Assembly: GCA_020628865.1 (NCBI GenBank)
Contig: JAHDEJ010000040.1
Location: forward strand, 1-41,917
Source: Acidimicrobiales bacterium
GTDB lineage: Bacteria > Actinomycetota > Acidimicrobiia > Acidimicrobiales > SHLQ01
DNA length: 41,917 nucleotides
Reading direction: 5' to 3'
Positions 9,761-20,900 of this stretch are shown piece after piece. The translations under genes and the position numbers were made by a program. Numbering within the stretch: position 1 is the first letter of the stretch; every line of letters starts with the position of its first letter. The notes below the pieces were generated by a model. It was not told the origin of the DNA. It did no database searches and saw nothing but the letters and a program-made list of their open reading frames with translations.

Positions 9761-10341
9761 CCGACGTGGACGACGCCGCAGACGTTCTGGAACTCCCGAG
9801 CGGTCCGAACCGCCTCGCCTTCTGGATCTCGATCCCCGTGGCCCTCGTGCTCGGGTTGTTCATCGTCGTGCTGGCGACGAGTGAAGGCGACACCGGCCAG
9901 CCGATCTCGTCCCTCGTCGGCAAGGCGGCGCCCGAAATCTCCGGCCAGACACTCGACGGCGACACGTTCTCGCTCGAGGAACAGCGCGGCAAGTGGGTCG
10001 TCGTGAACTTCTTCCAGACCACCTGCATCCCGTGCATCGAGGAACATCCCGAACTCGTGCAGTTCAGCGAGACCCACGAAGCGATCGGCGACGCCGTCGT
10101 CGTCAGCCTCGCCTTCAGCGACACCGAGGCGAACGTGCGGGAGTTCTTCGCCGAATACGGCGGCACGTGGCCCGTGCTTGCGGCCGACACCGGCCGCTAC
10201 GCGATCGGCTACGGCGTGGCCGCCGTCCCCGAGACCTTCATCGTGAGCCCGCAGGGCGTCGTCGTCGCCAAGTTCATCGGCGGCGTGGACGCCGCCGGCC
10301 TCGACAACGAACTCCTTCGATTGGCGTCGACGACGTCATGA
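9757..10341 (+). CDS. ccmG: Thioredoxin-like apocytochrome reductase CcmG/DsbE type
   Basis: A 194-aa membrane-tethered thioredoxin-fold protein that keeps apocytochrome CXXCH thiols reduced before haem attachment. It has an N-terminal TM anchor (about residues 20-41), then a TlpA/ResA-like domain. The active site is C90-IP-C93 within NFFQTTCIPC, and the cis-Pro loop is AAVPETFIV. Length matches CcmG (180-195 aa). It overlaps ccmF by 4 bp and ccmH by 4 bp. CcmG and not a generic TlpA because of its place in the operon. Confidence 0.92.
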
Positions 10342-10823
10342 CCGGAAATCGTCGACTCGCCTGGTTGGTGCTCGTGGCCGCCGCGCTCTCCGCCCTGGTG
10401 ATCTCCACCCAGGTCGAGGGGCCGCCCCGCACCAACGAAGACCGGGTGCGTGCGCTCAGCGAGGACTTTGCCTGCCCGACCTGCGACGGTCAGTCCGTGG
10501 CCGAGTCGAACGCCGTGGTCGCCCAGGAGATCCGGCTCGAAATCCGCCGCCAGGTCGACGCCGGCGAGAGCGACGAAGCGATCACGGACTTCCTCATTCA
10601 GAGCTTCGACGAATCGATCGACCTGCGGCCCCGCGCCAGCGGAATCGTCGGTCTTGTCTGGGCGCTCCCGGTGTTCGCAATGGTCTTCGGCTTCGCCGGG
10701 CTCGCGGCCGTCTTCACGAAGTGGCGCAACGCCGCCGTGCGCGAGGCTTCGGACGAAGACACCGAACTCGTCGAGCGCCTCCGAGCCCAACGATCCGATG
10801 CCACCGGAGGCGACGGTGGCTGA
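10338..10823 (+). CDS. ccmH: Cytochrome c biogenesis protein CcmH (CcmL-type)
   Basis: A 161-aa protein with an N-terminal signal/TM segment (about residues 6-23), the redox motif C46-PT-C49 in DFACPTCDGQSVAESNA (family: RCP.CQGQS..DSNA), a three-helix domain, and a C-terminal TM helix (about 108-130) with a short charged tail. It works with CcmG and CcmF in thiol reduction and haem ligation. The first motif residue is Ala where Arg or Lys is usual; the rest of the motif is intact. ATGA overlap with ccmG. Confidence 0.94.
   Translation: MTGNRRLAWLVLVAAALSALVISTQVEGPPRTNEDRVRALSEDFACPTCDGQSVAESNAVVAQEIRLEIRRQVDAGESDEAITDFLIQSFDESIDLRPRASGIVGLVWALPVFAMVFGFAGLAAVFTKWRNAAVREASDEDTELVERLRAQRSDATGGDGG
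10806..10810 (+). promoter_or_regulatory. Shine-Dalgarno GGAGG deciding the ccmI start
   Basis: GGAGG inside the end of ccmH, 5 nt before the GTG at 10816. It supports that GTG over the in-frame ATG at 10798. Confidence 0.6.
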
Positions 10824-11961
10824 CCGGCTCACCGCCGCGGAACGCAGCCGGATCGAGGAGGAACTGGAACACCTGCTCGTGTCGCTCGACGACCTCGACG
10901 CCGAACGGGACGCCGGCGACCTCGACGATGCCGACTATGCGACGCTCCGAGACGACCACACCGCCCGGGCCGCCCAGCTGAGCCGAACCCTCGAGAAGGG
11001 TGCGGTTCGTCGGACTGATGGTGACAAGACGACCGGACGCACGGTCGCCTGGGTCGTCGGCGTCGTGGCCCTCGCCGTCGTGGCCGGCTTCGCGATGATC
11101 CAATTCTCCGGCGCACGAGGCACGAGCGACGTGGCCAGTGGCGAGATCCGGCTGAGCACCACCTCGCTCATTGCGGAGGCCAGCGCCGCCTTCACCTCGG
11201 GCGACCCCGATCGGGCCATCGAGCTCTACACCGAAGCACTCGAGATCCAGCCGACCAACGTCGAAGCGCTCACCTATCGCGGCTGGATGCGCTACCAGAT
11301 GGGTGACCGGGAGGCCGCGGCCGTGGACTTCGACGCCGCCGTCGAGTTCGACCCGGGGTTCTCCGACGTCCGAGTGTTCCGTGCGGTGGCTGCCCTCGAC
11401 CGGGAGGACACCGCGGCCGCAGCCGAAGAGCTCGCCGCATTCGACGCCTCCGACCCGTCGCCCGTGGCGCAGCAGCTCGTCGCACAGCGCCAGCTGCGGG
11501 AGCGGATCGCACTCGCCGCCGTGCTCCCCCTCGTCGAAGCCGAGGGGGCGATCGACCTGGAGGCGGCCGGGGTCGACGTCAATCAGGCACAGCTCGCGGC
11601 CGAGACCTTCGTGCAGCTGGCCGATCCGGGCACGGCACTCCGGCTCTTCGACGCAATCCTCGCCGTCGACCCGGAGTTCGCTCCGGCCCTCGCATGGCGC
11701 GGTTGGACCCTGGCCCTGACCGCCCAGTCAGGGGCCGAGGAGCTGTTCGTCGATGCTGAACGATGGCTCGACGAATCCGTCGCCGCCGACCCCGAGTTCC
11801 CGGATGCGCGTGTATTTCGGGCGTTCATCTTCCGGCGCCTCGACCGGCTCGACGAAGCGGCCGCCGAGTTGGCGATCTACGAATCGCTGGGCGTTCGCCC
11901 GGCCGACATGGAAGCGCTCATCGCAGAGTTCGGTCTCCGGGAACTTCTGGGCGATCAGTAG
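10816..11961 (+). CDS. ccmI: TPR-containing cytochrome c biogenesis protein, CcmI-like
   Basis: A 381-aa protein. The N-terminal ~60 residues are a charged cytoplasmic helical hairpin (LTAAERSRIEEELEHLL, then LDAERDAGDLDDADYATLRDD), the usual CcmI lead. One TM helix follows (about residues 72-95), then an extracytoplasmic domain of TPR-like helix pairs such as RAIELYTEALEIQPTNVEALTYRGWMRY. CcmI holds apocytochrome c for CcmFH. A GTG start at 10816 is preferred because of the GGAGG at 10806-10810. Its final codons overlap the last 7 bp of the convergent giant gene. The exact subfamily name is less certain than the role. Confidence 0.85.
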   Translation: MADRLTAAERSRIEEELEHLLVSLDDLDAERDAGDLDDADYATLRDDHTARAAQLSRTLEKGAVRRTDGDKTTGRTVAWVVGVVALAVVAGFAMIQFSGARGTSDVASGEIRLSTTSLIAEASAAFTSGDPDRAIELYTEALEIQPTNVEALTYRGWMRYQMGDREAAAVDFDAAVEFDPGFSDVRVFRAVAALDREDTAAAAEELAAFDASDPSPVAQQLVAQRQLRERIALAAVLPLVEAEGAIDLEAAGVDVNQAQLAAETFVQLADPGTALRLFDAILAVDPEFAPALAWRGWTLALTAQSGAEELFVDAERWLDESVAADPEFPDARVFRAFIFRRLDRLDEAAAELAIYESLGVRPADMEALIAEFGLRELLGDQ

Positions 11962-14900
11962 CCGGTGTCGGTGATGGCCTCGGCCTCCACCCACGCCTGC
12001 CCGTGCTTCGTTTCCACCCGGATCTCCCGACCGTTGGCACTCTTGCGTCCGGTTCGGCCCCGCACCCACAGCGTCGCGTCATGACGGAGGCCAATTGGCG
12101 CGCCGTCGGTTCCCATCACCTCGAGGGCTTCGTCTCGGGAAACACCGGTGACTTCCACCAGCGTCTCCCGGCGTCGCAGTGCGAACACCCGAAGCACGAG
12201 GAACACGATGAGGGCAAAGCCGACCATCGTTCCCTGCAGTCGGGACAGCCGGATCGAGACGACGTCGCCGACGAGTGAGCCGACCGAGTCGACGATCGTC
12301 GCCACCGCGTCGGTCGTTTCCTCGACGACCTCCTCGGTTGCCGCCGAGCCGACGGTCTGGTCGAGGGCGACGGCAAGCACGAGGCTGACGACTGCGGTCG
12401 AGATCTGTCCGTCCTGGGCTTCGATCGTGTACTCGAAGGTCAACTCACCGGCGAAGCCCGGAGGCGGCACGAATCCGAGGCTTCCATCCTCGAGCAGGCG
12501 TACCTCGCCGGCGCTCGGCTGCTCGATGGCCACGATGCGGACCGGACCGTTGAGCACGTCGTTCTCGAGCACGGAGAGTGCCGTGAGCGAATTGCCACGG
12601 ATCACGATCGTGTCGTCGTTCGCCTCGAGCAGGCCGAACGCCAGCTGATCCGGTGGGTCTTCCTCCGGGATCGTGGTCGTGGTGGTGGTCGACGTTGTCG
12701 GCGCGACCGTGCTCGGCGCGACCGGTGGGACAGTGACGGGGGTCGTCGTCGTGGTCGGCGCGACTGTCGTCGTGGTCGCCGGAGGCAGGGTGCTGGTGAC
12801 CGGCGGTGGTGGTGGCGGAGCGACCGGCGGTGGCGTGACGGTCCACGTGAACGTGGCGACGGCGTCGTTGGCGCCGTCGGTCACCATCGCAACCACCGTG
12901 TACTCACCGGCCGCGGTCGGGGTTCCCGAGATCTCTCCGCGGACCGGGTCGATCGTGACGCCGGGCGGAAGACCGCTCGCCGAGTACGTGATCGGGTCGC
13001 CGTCCGGATCCACTGCGGCGAGGAAGAACGATGTTGCATCGTCCTCGATCGTCGACAGGTCGGCCGGCTGGGTGATCACGGGAGCCTGGTTCACATCGGT
13101 GATCGTCCAGGTGAATGCCGCGTCCCCACTGAGGCCATTCGGCTCGGTGGCGGTGACCTCGACCGACCAGGCACCGGCAGCGTCGCCGTCGACCGTTCCG
13201 CTGATCTCGCCCGTGGTTTCATCGATCGACAAGCCGTCGGGGAGGCCGACCGCCGTCCAGGTCAGCGGGTCGTTGTCCCCATCGGAGCCGTTGATGAACA
13301 CGCTGATGGTCTCCAGCTCGGCGTTGGTCTGGTCACCGGGGCTGTTCACGATCACACCGAGGTTGGTGTTCGAGATCGTCCATTGGAACGTGAGGGCATC
13401 GACGCCGAACTCCGGATCCACGACCGAGACCGTCGGCGTCCAGGTTCCTGCAGCCGTGAACGGAACGGTTCCCGTGATGACGCCCGTCGCCGTGTCGATG
13501 CTGAGACCGGTCGGGAGACCGCTTGCCGACCAGGTCAGCGTGTCGCCGTCCGGGTCGCTGGCCGCCACGCTCAGGTTGATGATGTTGCCCTCAGCGTTGG
13601 TCTGATCGGGGAGCGTCGTGAGCGCCGGCGGCCGATTGGTGTTGGCCACGTCCCACTGGAACGTCGTGGAGTCGTCGGCGCCCTCAGGGTCGGTTGCCGT
13701 GATCGTGACCGTGGAGATGCCGGCTGCGTCGAACGAGAGCGTGCCGGAGATCTCGCCGTCGACCGGATCGATGGTGAGTCCATCGGGCAGGCCGAACGCC
13801 GTCCAGGTCAACGTCTGGCCGTCCGGATCGGTCGCCGAGTTCGAAACCAGAATCACGTCACCTTCCATCGAGACCTGGTCAGGCTGCGCACCAGTCACCG
13901 GTGCGCGGTTGGTGTTCGTGACCGTCCAGTCGAATTGGACCGCCGTGGAGGTTTCACCGTCGAACGCGCTGATCTGCGTGAAGAAGGTGCCGGCGGCGTC
14001 GAAGCCGACGATGCCGGTGATCTGACCCGTGTTCGTGTCGATGGTCAGGCCGTCAGGCAGACCCGTAGCACTCCAGACGAGGGCATCCCCGTCGGGATCG
14101 CTGCCGCCGATGGTCAACACAACGGCGTCGTTCTCGGCGTCCGTCTGATCACCGGGGTCGACAAGAACCGGGGGTCGGTTGGTGTTCGTCACGGTCCAGG
14201 TGAACGTCGTGTCGTCGTCGGCGCCGCCGGGGTCGGTGGCCGTGACGGTGACCGTGCTGACACCGGCGGAGTCGAAGCTCAGCGTGCCGGAGATCTCACC
14301 GGTCGCGCTGTTGATGGACAGTCCGTCGGGAAGTCCACCGGCCGTCCACGTCAAGGGGTCGTTGTCGCCGTCCGAGCCGTTGATGAACACGCTCACGGTC
14401 TCGTTCTCGGCGTTCGCCTGATCGCCGGGGTTGTTGACGGTCACGCCCAGGTTGGTGTTGTTCACCTGCCAGGTGAAGATCGTCTGGTCGTCGGCGCCCT
14501 CGGGGTCCGTGACCGTGACGGTGACGGCGTAGGTGCCCGCGGACGCGAAGGTCAGCGTGCCGCCGATTTCACCTGAGCCCGAGTTGATGCTGAGGCCCGG
14601 GGGGAGGTTTGCGGCGCCCCACACGAGCGTCTGGCCGTCGGGGTCGCTGGCGCCGACCGTGAAGCTGACCGTGTTTCCCTCGGCGTTGGTCTGGGTCGGC
14701 GGGTCGCTGACGACCGGGTCGCGGTTGGTGTTCACCACGGTCCAGTCGAAGGTGACGTCGGTGGCCAACGTGCCATCGGATGCGGTGACGGTCACGGTGG
14801 TCGTTCCGGCAGCGTCGAAGCTGAGTGTGCCGCTGATCTCGCCGGAGCCCGAATCGATCGTGAGGCCGTCGGGAAGGGAGGAAGCGCTCCAGAAGAGGGC

Positions 14901-17900
14901 GTCGCCGTCAGCGTCCGAGCCTGCGACGGTCAGGCTGATCACGTCAGCCTCGGCGGAGGACTGATCGCCGGGGTCGGTGACCGACGGGGCTCGGTTCGTG
15001 TTGGTGACGGTCCAGGTGAAGGAGGACTCGTCGTATCGGCCGGTCGGATCGGTGGCCCGGATCGTGGGGTTCCACACGCCGGCGGCGTCGAAGGCGACGG
15101 TGCCGGAGATCGTTCCCGTCGACGACATGGTGAGACCGTTGGGCAGGTCGGTGGCCGACCAGGTGAGTGGGTCGCCGTCCGGATCCGAACCCGAGGCGAC
15201 GACGAGCACGCTGTCGCCCTCCGCGTCGGAGCGATCGGATGCCGGTGTCACGACCGGAGCACCGTTGGCCGGGATCGTGCTCGAGAACTCCGATGTGGCA
15301 CCGAACGAACCGCCACCGAGATCCGTCGTCGCCGTCGCCGAAATGACGTCGGTGATCGTCCCCGGGAACGTGGTGCTCAGCCCCGTCAATGCTGTTCCGG
15401 TACTCGTCACATCCATCGAGTGCACCAAGAAGCCGCCCTCGCCGGAGGGGACGGGGTTTGCGTAGAACTCGATCCGGTAGTCCCCGGCCGGGACATCGAG
15501 CTCGAAGGTGATGTCGATGTTTGCGCCGGTGACCTCTGCCGACGTGAGTTCCGGGTGGTTCAACAGATCGTTCGGGCCAGGGTCGGCGTCGCCGAGGTCG
15601 TTGGCTGTGGGACCATCGCCGCCCAGGTCGATCTCGAGGCCGGCGTTGGCGAACACCGCGTTGCCGAGCAGCGAGGCGACCGCCGTGTCGGACACCACGA
15701 TGCCGGTGGCCGAGGCACCGACGATCAGGTTCGTGTCGGCGAAGGCCGTACCGCCCACGGTCGCCGTGGAGGTGCCGGTGACCGCGAGGTGGATGGCCGT
15801 GCCCGGGACGGTTCCGGCAGCGGTGTCGACACCGAACACGTTGCCGCTGATGGTCGTGGCAGTTGCGTCGCTCGCAAGGACGCCCCACACGTTGTTGCCG
15901 GCGATCAGGTTGCGGTCTGCGGGGGTGGCGCCGCCGATGAGGGTTCCGTCTGCGCCGCCCTCGAGCACGATCGCGCCCTGGTTGGCGCCGGTCGTCGTGC
16001 CGTCGGGACGCATGCCCAGGTGGTTGCCGGCGATGTGGACGTTGTCGGCGCCGTTGACGCGGATGCCGTACTCCGCGCCGCCGTCGAACCCGACGATCGA
16101 GAGCCCGCGAATCTCCGAACCGTCGGAACCGGCCTGCAGTTCGATGCCCTGGGTGGCGGTGCCCGTGGTTCCATCCAGTTCGATGGTCATTCGGCTGTTG
16201 AGGCCGGTCGGCGCGTCCGCAGTGTTCACGGTTGCGCCGGCCGAGGTGCCGTCGATGACGATCGGCGTCGTGAGCGCCGGAAGGTTCGTGGGTGTCGCAA
16301 TCGACCACCAGCCGTTGACGCCGTCGTAGCCGATGTCGAGCACCGGGATCGCGAACTCGATGGTTGTGGCGATCGAGGTGCCGTTGGCCTCCTCGATGGC
16401 CGCGCGCAGCGTGCACTCCGGGTTCGCCTCGGCGTTGAGGGCGCCGGTGTCGCATCGGCCGTCGCCGGGGGTGCTGTCGGCGGCATCGCCGGTCGAGTTG
16501 ACGGTGAGCGTGTCCGAGACGACCACGACGCTGTCCGAGAGCTCGGAGGTCACGCCGTAGGTGCCCGCTCCGAGGTCCTCGGTGACGGACAAGGTGACGA
16601 TGGCACCGGGGGAGACCGACTGGATCACGTCGAAGGTCTGCGACCCGGCACCGACGTGAAGAATCGACGATGTCGCGACGAGCTGTTCTGCCTGTGGGAA
16701 CGGCATCGGATGCGTGCCGCTCGGGTTGACGAAGGTCTCGACCCGATACGACCCGGCGGGAACATCGAGGGCGAAGCGGATCGTCGTGGAACCAGCCGAC
16801 TCGATGGCGCTCACCGGTTCTGGCCGGTTCAACAGGTCGTTGGGGCCGGGATCGGCATCGCCGGTGTCGTTGGTGCTGGCGCCATCGCCCAGGAGGTCGA
16901 TGCCGGGGCCGGTCGTTGCGACGATTTCGTTGCCGAGCACGGTGAATCGAGCCGTGTCGAACAACTCGATGCCGGTTGCGCCGGCGATCCGGTTGGCGTG
17001 ATTCACCGCAACGCCGCCGATGGTTCCGGAGGAATCGCTCGATGCCGTGACTGTCGCACCCGTGCTGGCAACGGTCGCGCCGGTGTTGTCGAGCCCGATG
17101 TCGTTGCCGCGCACCCGCAGGCCCGGGGTGTCCTCGGGCAGGAGGATGCCATGGGTCGTGTTTCCGGCGATGAGGTTGCGATCGGCCGCGTTGCCGCCGC
17201 CGATGGTCACATCTGTCGACCGGAGGACGGTGATGCCCTCGGCGTTGGCTCCGGCCGTCTGGCCGTCCGGGTCGAGCCCGATGTGGTTGCCGGCGATCGT
17301 GATGGTGTCGGTGTCCACGACCTCCACCGCGGTTGCGTTGGTGCCGGTGAAGCCGACGATGCTGAAGCCGCGGAGTTCCGACCCCGACGATCCGCTGACG
17401 AACCGCAAGCCGTCTGCGGCCAGCAGCGCAGATCCGTCGAGCCGGATGGCCGGTCGACCGTTCTGGTTTGCCGGTGCCGCCGCAGTGTTCACAACCGTTC
17501 CGGTCTGCGAGGTCGCATCGATGTCGATCGTCGTCTCCACCTCGGGAAGGCTGGTCGCAGGGGCGATCGTCCACCAACCGTTGACGGCGTCGTAGCCACC
17601 GTCGGTCGTGGGGATGGCGAAGTCGAACCGGTCCATCAGCAAGGACACGCTGGCCTCTTCAAGGGCGGCGCGAAGCGTGCACTCCGGGTCGCCCTCGGCG
17701 TTCAGGGCGCCGGTGTCGCAACGGCCGTCGCCGGTGTTGTTGTCGCCCGTGTCGGCGGTGGAGTTGATGACCGCCTCAGTACCCGCGGTCGCGATCGAAT
17801 CGGACGGTTCACTCGTGACGCCGTAGGTGCCGCCGCCGAGGTCCTCAGTGGCGGTCATGGTGATCACGTCGCCGGCGGCTCCGGTGAAGGTCATGGAATC

Positions 17901-20900
17901 GGCGATCGAACCGCCGCCGGGATGGACCAGCGTTGCCGTGTGGAGGAGTTCTCCGAGGAACGGGGATGCCATCGGATCGCTTGCGCCCGGGTTCGAATAC
18001 ACCTCGATCCGGTACGTTCCGGCCGGAACGTCGAGGGTGTAACCGAGGGTTGTCGTCCCGAGCGTGTTCACCGAGCTGGAGGGCTCTGGAGTGTTCAACA
18101 GGTCGTTCGGGCCGCTGTCGGCGTCGAGGGGGTCGTTGGACGTCTGGTCGTCGCGGTTCAGGTCGATGGCCGGCCGGTTCACCGAGGTGATTCGGTTGCC
18201 GAGCACGGTGACCACCGCGTTCGCCTCGATGGTCACACCGCCGGTGCTTCCGGCGATGCGGTTGCCCTGATCCGCGGCGGGACCACCGATTCGTGCCGTG
18301 GCGTCACCACCGATCCGGATGCCGGCGTCGTTGGCAAACGTGTTGACGATCGTGCCCGAGGCGTCGTAGCCGATGTCGTTGCCCTCGACGATGATCCCGG
18401 TTGCCGTGTCACGAATGGCGACGTCGATTTCGTTGGTGGCGATGAGGTTCCGGTCGGCAGGAGTGGTGCCGCCCAGCACACCGCCCGACGAAGAAAGCAC
18501 GAAGGCAACGCCCTGTTCGTTCGGCATCGAGGTGAGGCCATCTGGCGCCAGACCGATGTGGTTGCCGACGACCGAGACACCGACGGCGTCGGCGATACGA
18601 ATCGCCGTGTCGCCGGGAACGCCGGCGATCCCGACGACCGAGAGTCCGCGTACGACCGAACCGTCCGAACCGCTGACGAAGTCGAGGAGCGCTCCGGTGT
18701 GGGCGGAACCATCGAGCATGATCTGCAGTCCATGCGTCACCGGATTGGGCGCAGCCTGGGCGTTGAGGGTCGTGCCGGGTTGGGTGGAGCCGTCGATCAC
18801 GAGGGGCGTGGTGATGGCCGGCGGCTGGTCGGCGATGACCCACCAGGCGTTGACGTCGTCGTAGCCGGGCTCGGAGCTCGGAATGTCGAATGAAACGGTG
18901 TCGACGATCCCTGCTGCGTTCGCTTCTTCGATCGCCGCCCGCAACGTGCATTCCATGAGACCAGCGCTGTTGACCGAGCCGGTCGAGCAGATGCCGTCAC
19001 CGGGGCTCGCGTCTGCAGTGGATCCGGTCGAGTTCACGACTGCAGTCGTCGATGCGGCGACCGCCCATGTGCTGAACTCCGAGGTGTGCTCGGTCGTGTC
19101 CACACGAGTGGCGGTCATCGTGATCACGTCGCCGGCCTCACCAGAGACCGTGTGCGAGAACGACTCCGGCCCCAGCGATGCCTTGGCTGCGGTGAGCCGT
19201 CCGAGCCACTGCTGACCCTCGCCGAATCCCGTTCCGTCGGGTCCGCTCGGATTCACGTAGACGTCGTAGGCGAACGCGCCGATGACGGAGTCATGGTCGA
19301 AGTCGACCGTGAGGGTGCCGGGTGTGTCTTCCGAGACCGCGGTGATGACCGGGAAGTTGAGCGTCGCGTTTGCCCCGCCGTCGACATCGTCGGCGTCGTT
19401 GACCGAGACGGCGTTGCTCTCGCCCAGGTCGATGCCGAGACCGTCGTTTCGGGCGATCGTGTTGCCTCGCATGGACACCAGGCCGGTGACGGAGTCCCGG
19501 ACGTTGATACCCGAGTAGGGGGTGCCGCCGCCGTTGAACATGATGAGGTTGCCCTCGGCGGTGTCGGTGCCGTTGGCGGCCATGCCGACCGTGCTGTTGA
19601 CCGAGGTGAGCTGGAACAGCACACCGGACTGGCCGTGGCCGAGGTCCAGGGTTCCCGATGCATCCGTGCCGATGGCGTTGGACTGGATTGTCGCCGAGGT
19701 CGGATCGCCGTCGAGTTCGATGCCGACGATGCCGTTGGCGGCGATGACGTTGCCCTCGCCCGGGCGGCCGATGACTGCATCGACACCGCCGCTGAAGAAT
19801 CGGATCCCATCGTCCGTGTTGCCGCGTGGCGTGACGCCGTCCGGGGCGACACCGATGAGGTTGGACACGACGATGGCGTCGGCCGCGCCAAGGATGATTC
19901 CGGACTCGAAGTTCCCGGAGATGACGGAGTTCTGAATCGTTGCTCGGGCTGCGGTGAAGGCATCCACACCGTCGTCCGTGTTGCCCGCTGCAGTGCCGTC
20001 GGGGAGGATGCCGCTGTGCACCCGATCGATCACGACGTCGTCCGCGTCGATGTCGAACCCGTCGTCGGGGCCGTTCACGGCGCTCAGACCGCGTATGGTC
20101 ATCGCGACTTTGGCGTTGACCACGTCGGAGACTCCGGTCTGGTTGGTTCCATCGATGACCACGACCGGCACATCGACCCAACCCGGCTGGGTTGTTCCGT
20201 CAATCTCGGTTGCGCCGGTGATGTCCGGCAGCCCGCCGCTACCGACCGTCGGCGTGATTGTCCACCACGACCCGGCGTTACCCGGATCGGTCGCCGGAAT
20301 GTTGAAGTGAATGGTGTCGGCAAGTCCCGCGTTGGCTTCCTGGATTGCGGCATGAAGCGTGCACTCAGGATCACCGTCGACGTTCGTGGCGCCAGTGTCG
20401 CAATTGCCGTCACCGGGCAGTGCATCGCCGAGGACGCCCGTCGAGTTGACGATGAGCGGGAGGACGTCGTCGTACAGGTCGGCGATGTCCGCCGGACTGA
20501 GGAGGCCCGGGTACACACGGACCTCGTCAAGCAAACCCTCGTAGTCGAACTGCGTCTGGTTGCCCTGGTCGTGTGTGCCCAGTACGAACGGCTCGGTAGA
20601 GCTGCTCGTGTGGGCGGTCTTCGTCGTGGTGCCGCGCTGCACCCCGTCGACCCAGAGCTCCATCGTCGTGTTGTCGATGAGTCCGACGACGTGATGCCAT
20701 TCGCCATCGAGCAGACCGGCGGCCGTCGTCGATACACCATCTGCCGAACCGCTGTAGTTGAGATCGAAGGTGAGGACCGGGGTCGGGCCGCTCAGGTAGA
20801 ACGCATAGCCCTCCGGCTGGCCGTTCGTGTTGCGCCGCCGCACGAGGCTGTGAAAGTCGGAGCCGCCGGGGACGGTCGACGAGTTCATCCAGAAGCTCAC

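Noticed and set aside
13383-18893. Long plus-strand open frames (up to ~1,150 codons) inside the giant gene
   Set aside because: They are antisense to a gene with signal peptide, recognisable domains and repeats; their translations are rich in Arg, Gly and Val with no motif, as expected of the opposite strand in GC-rich DNA.
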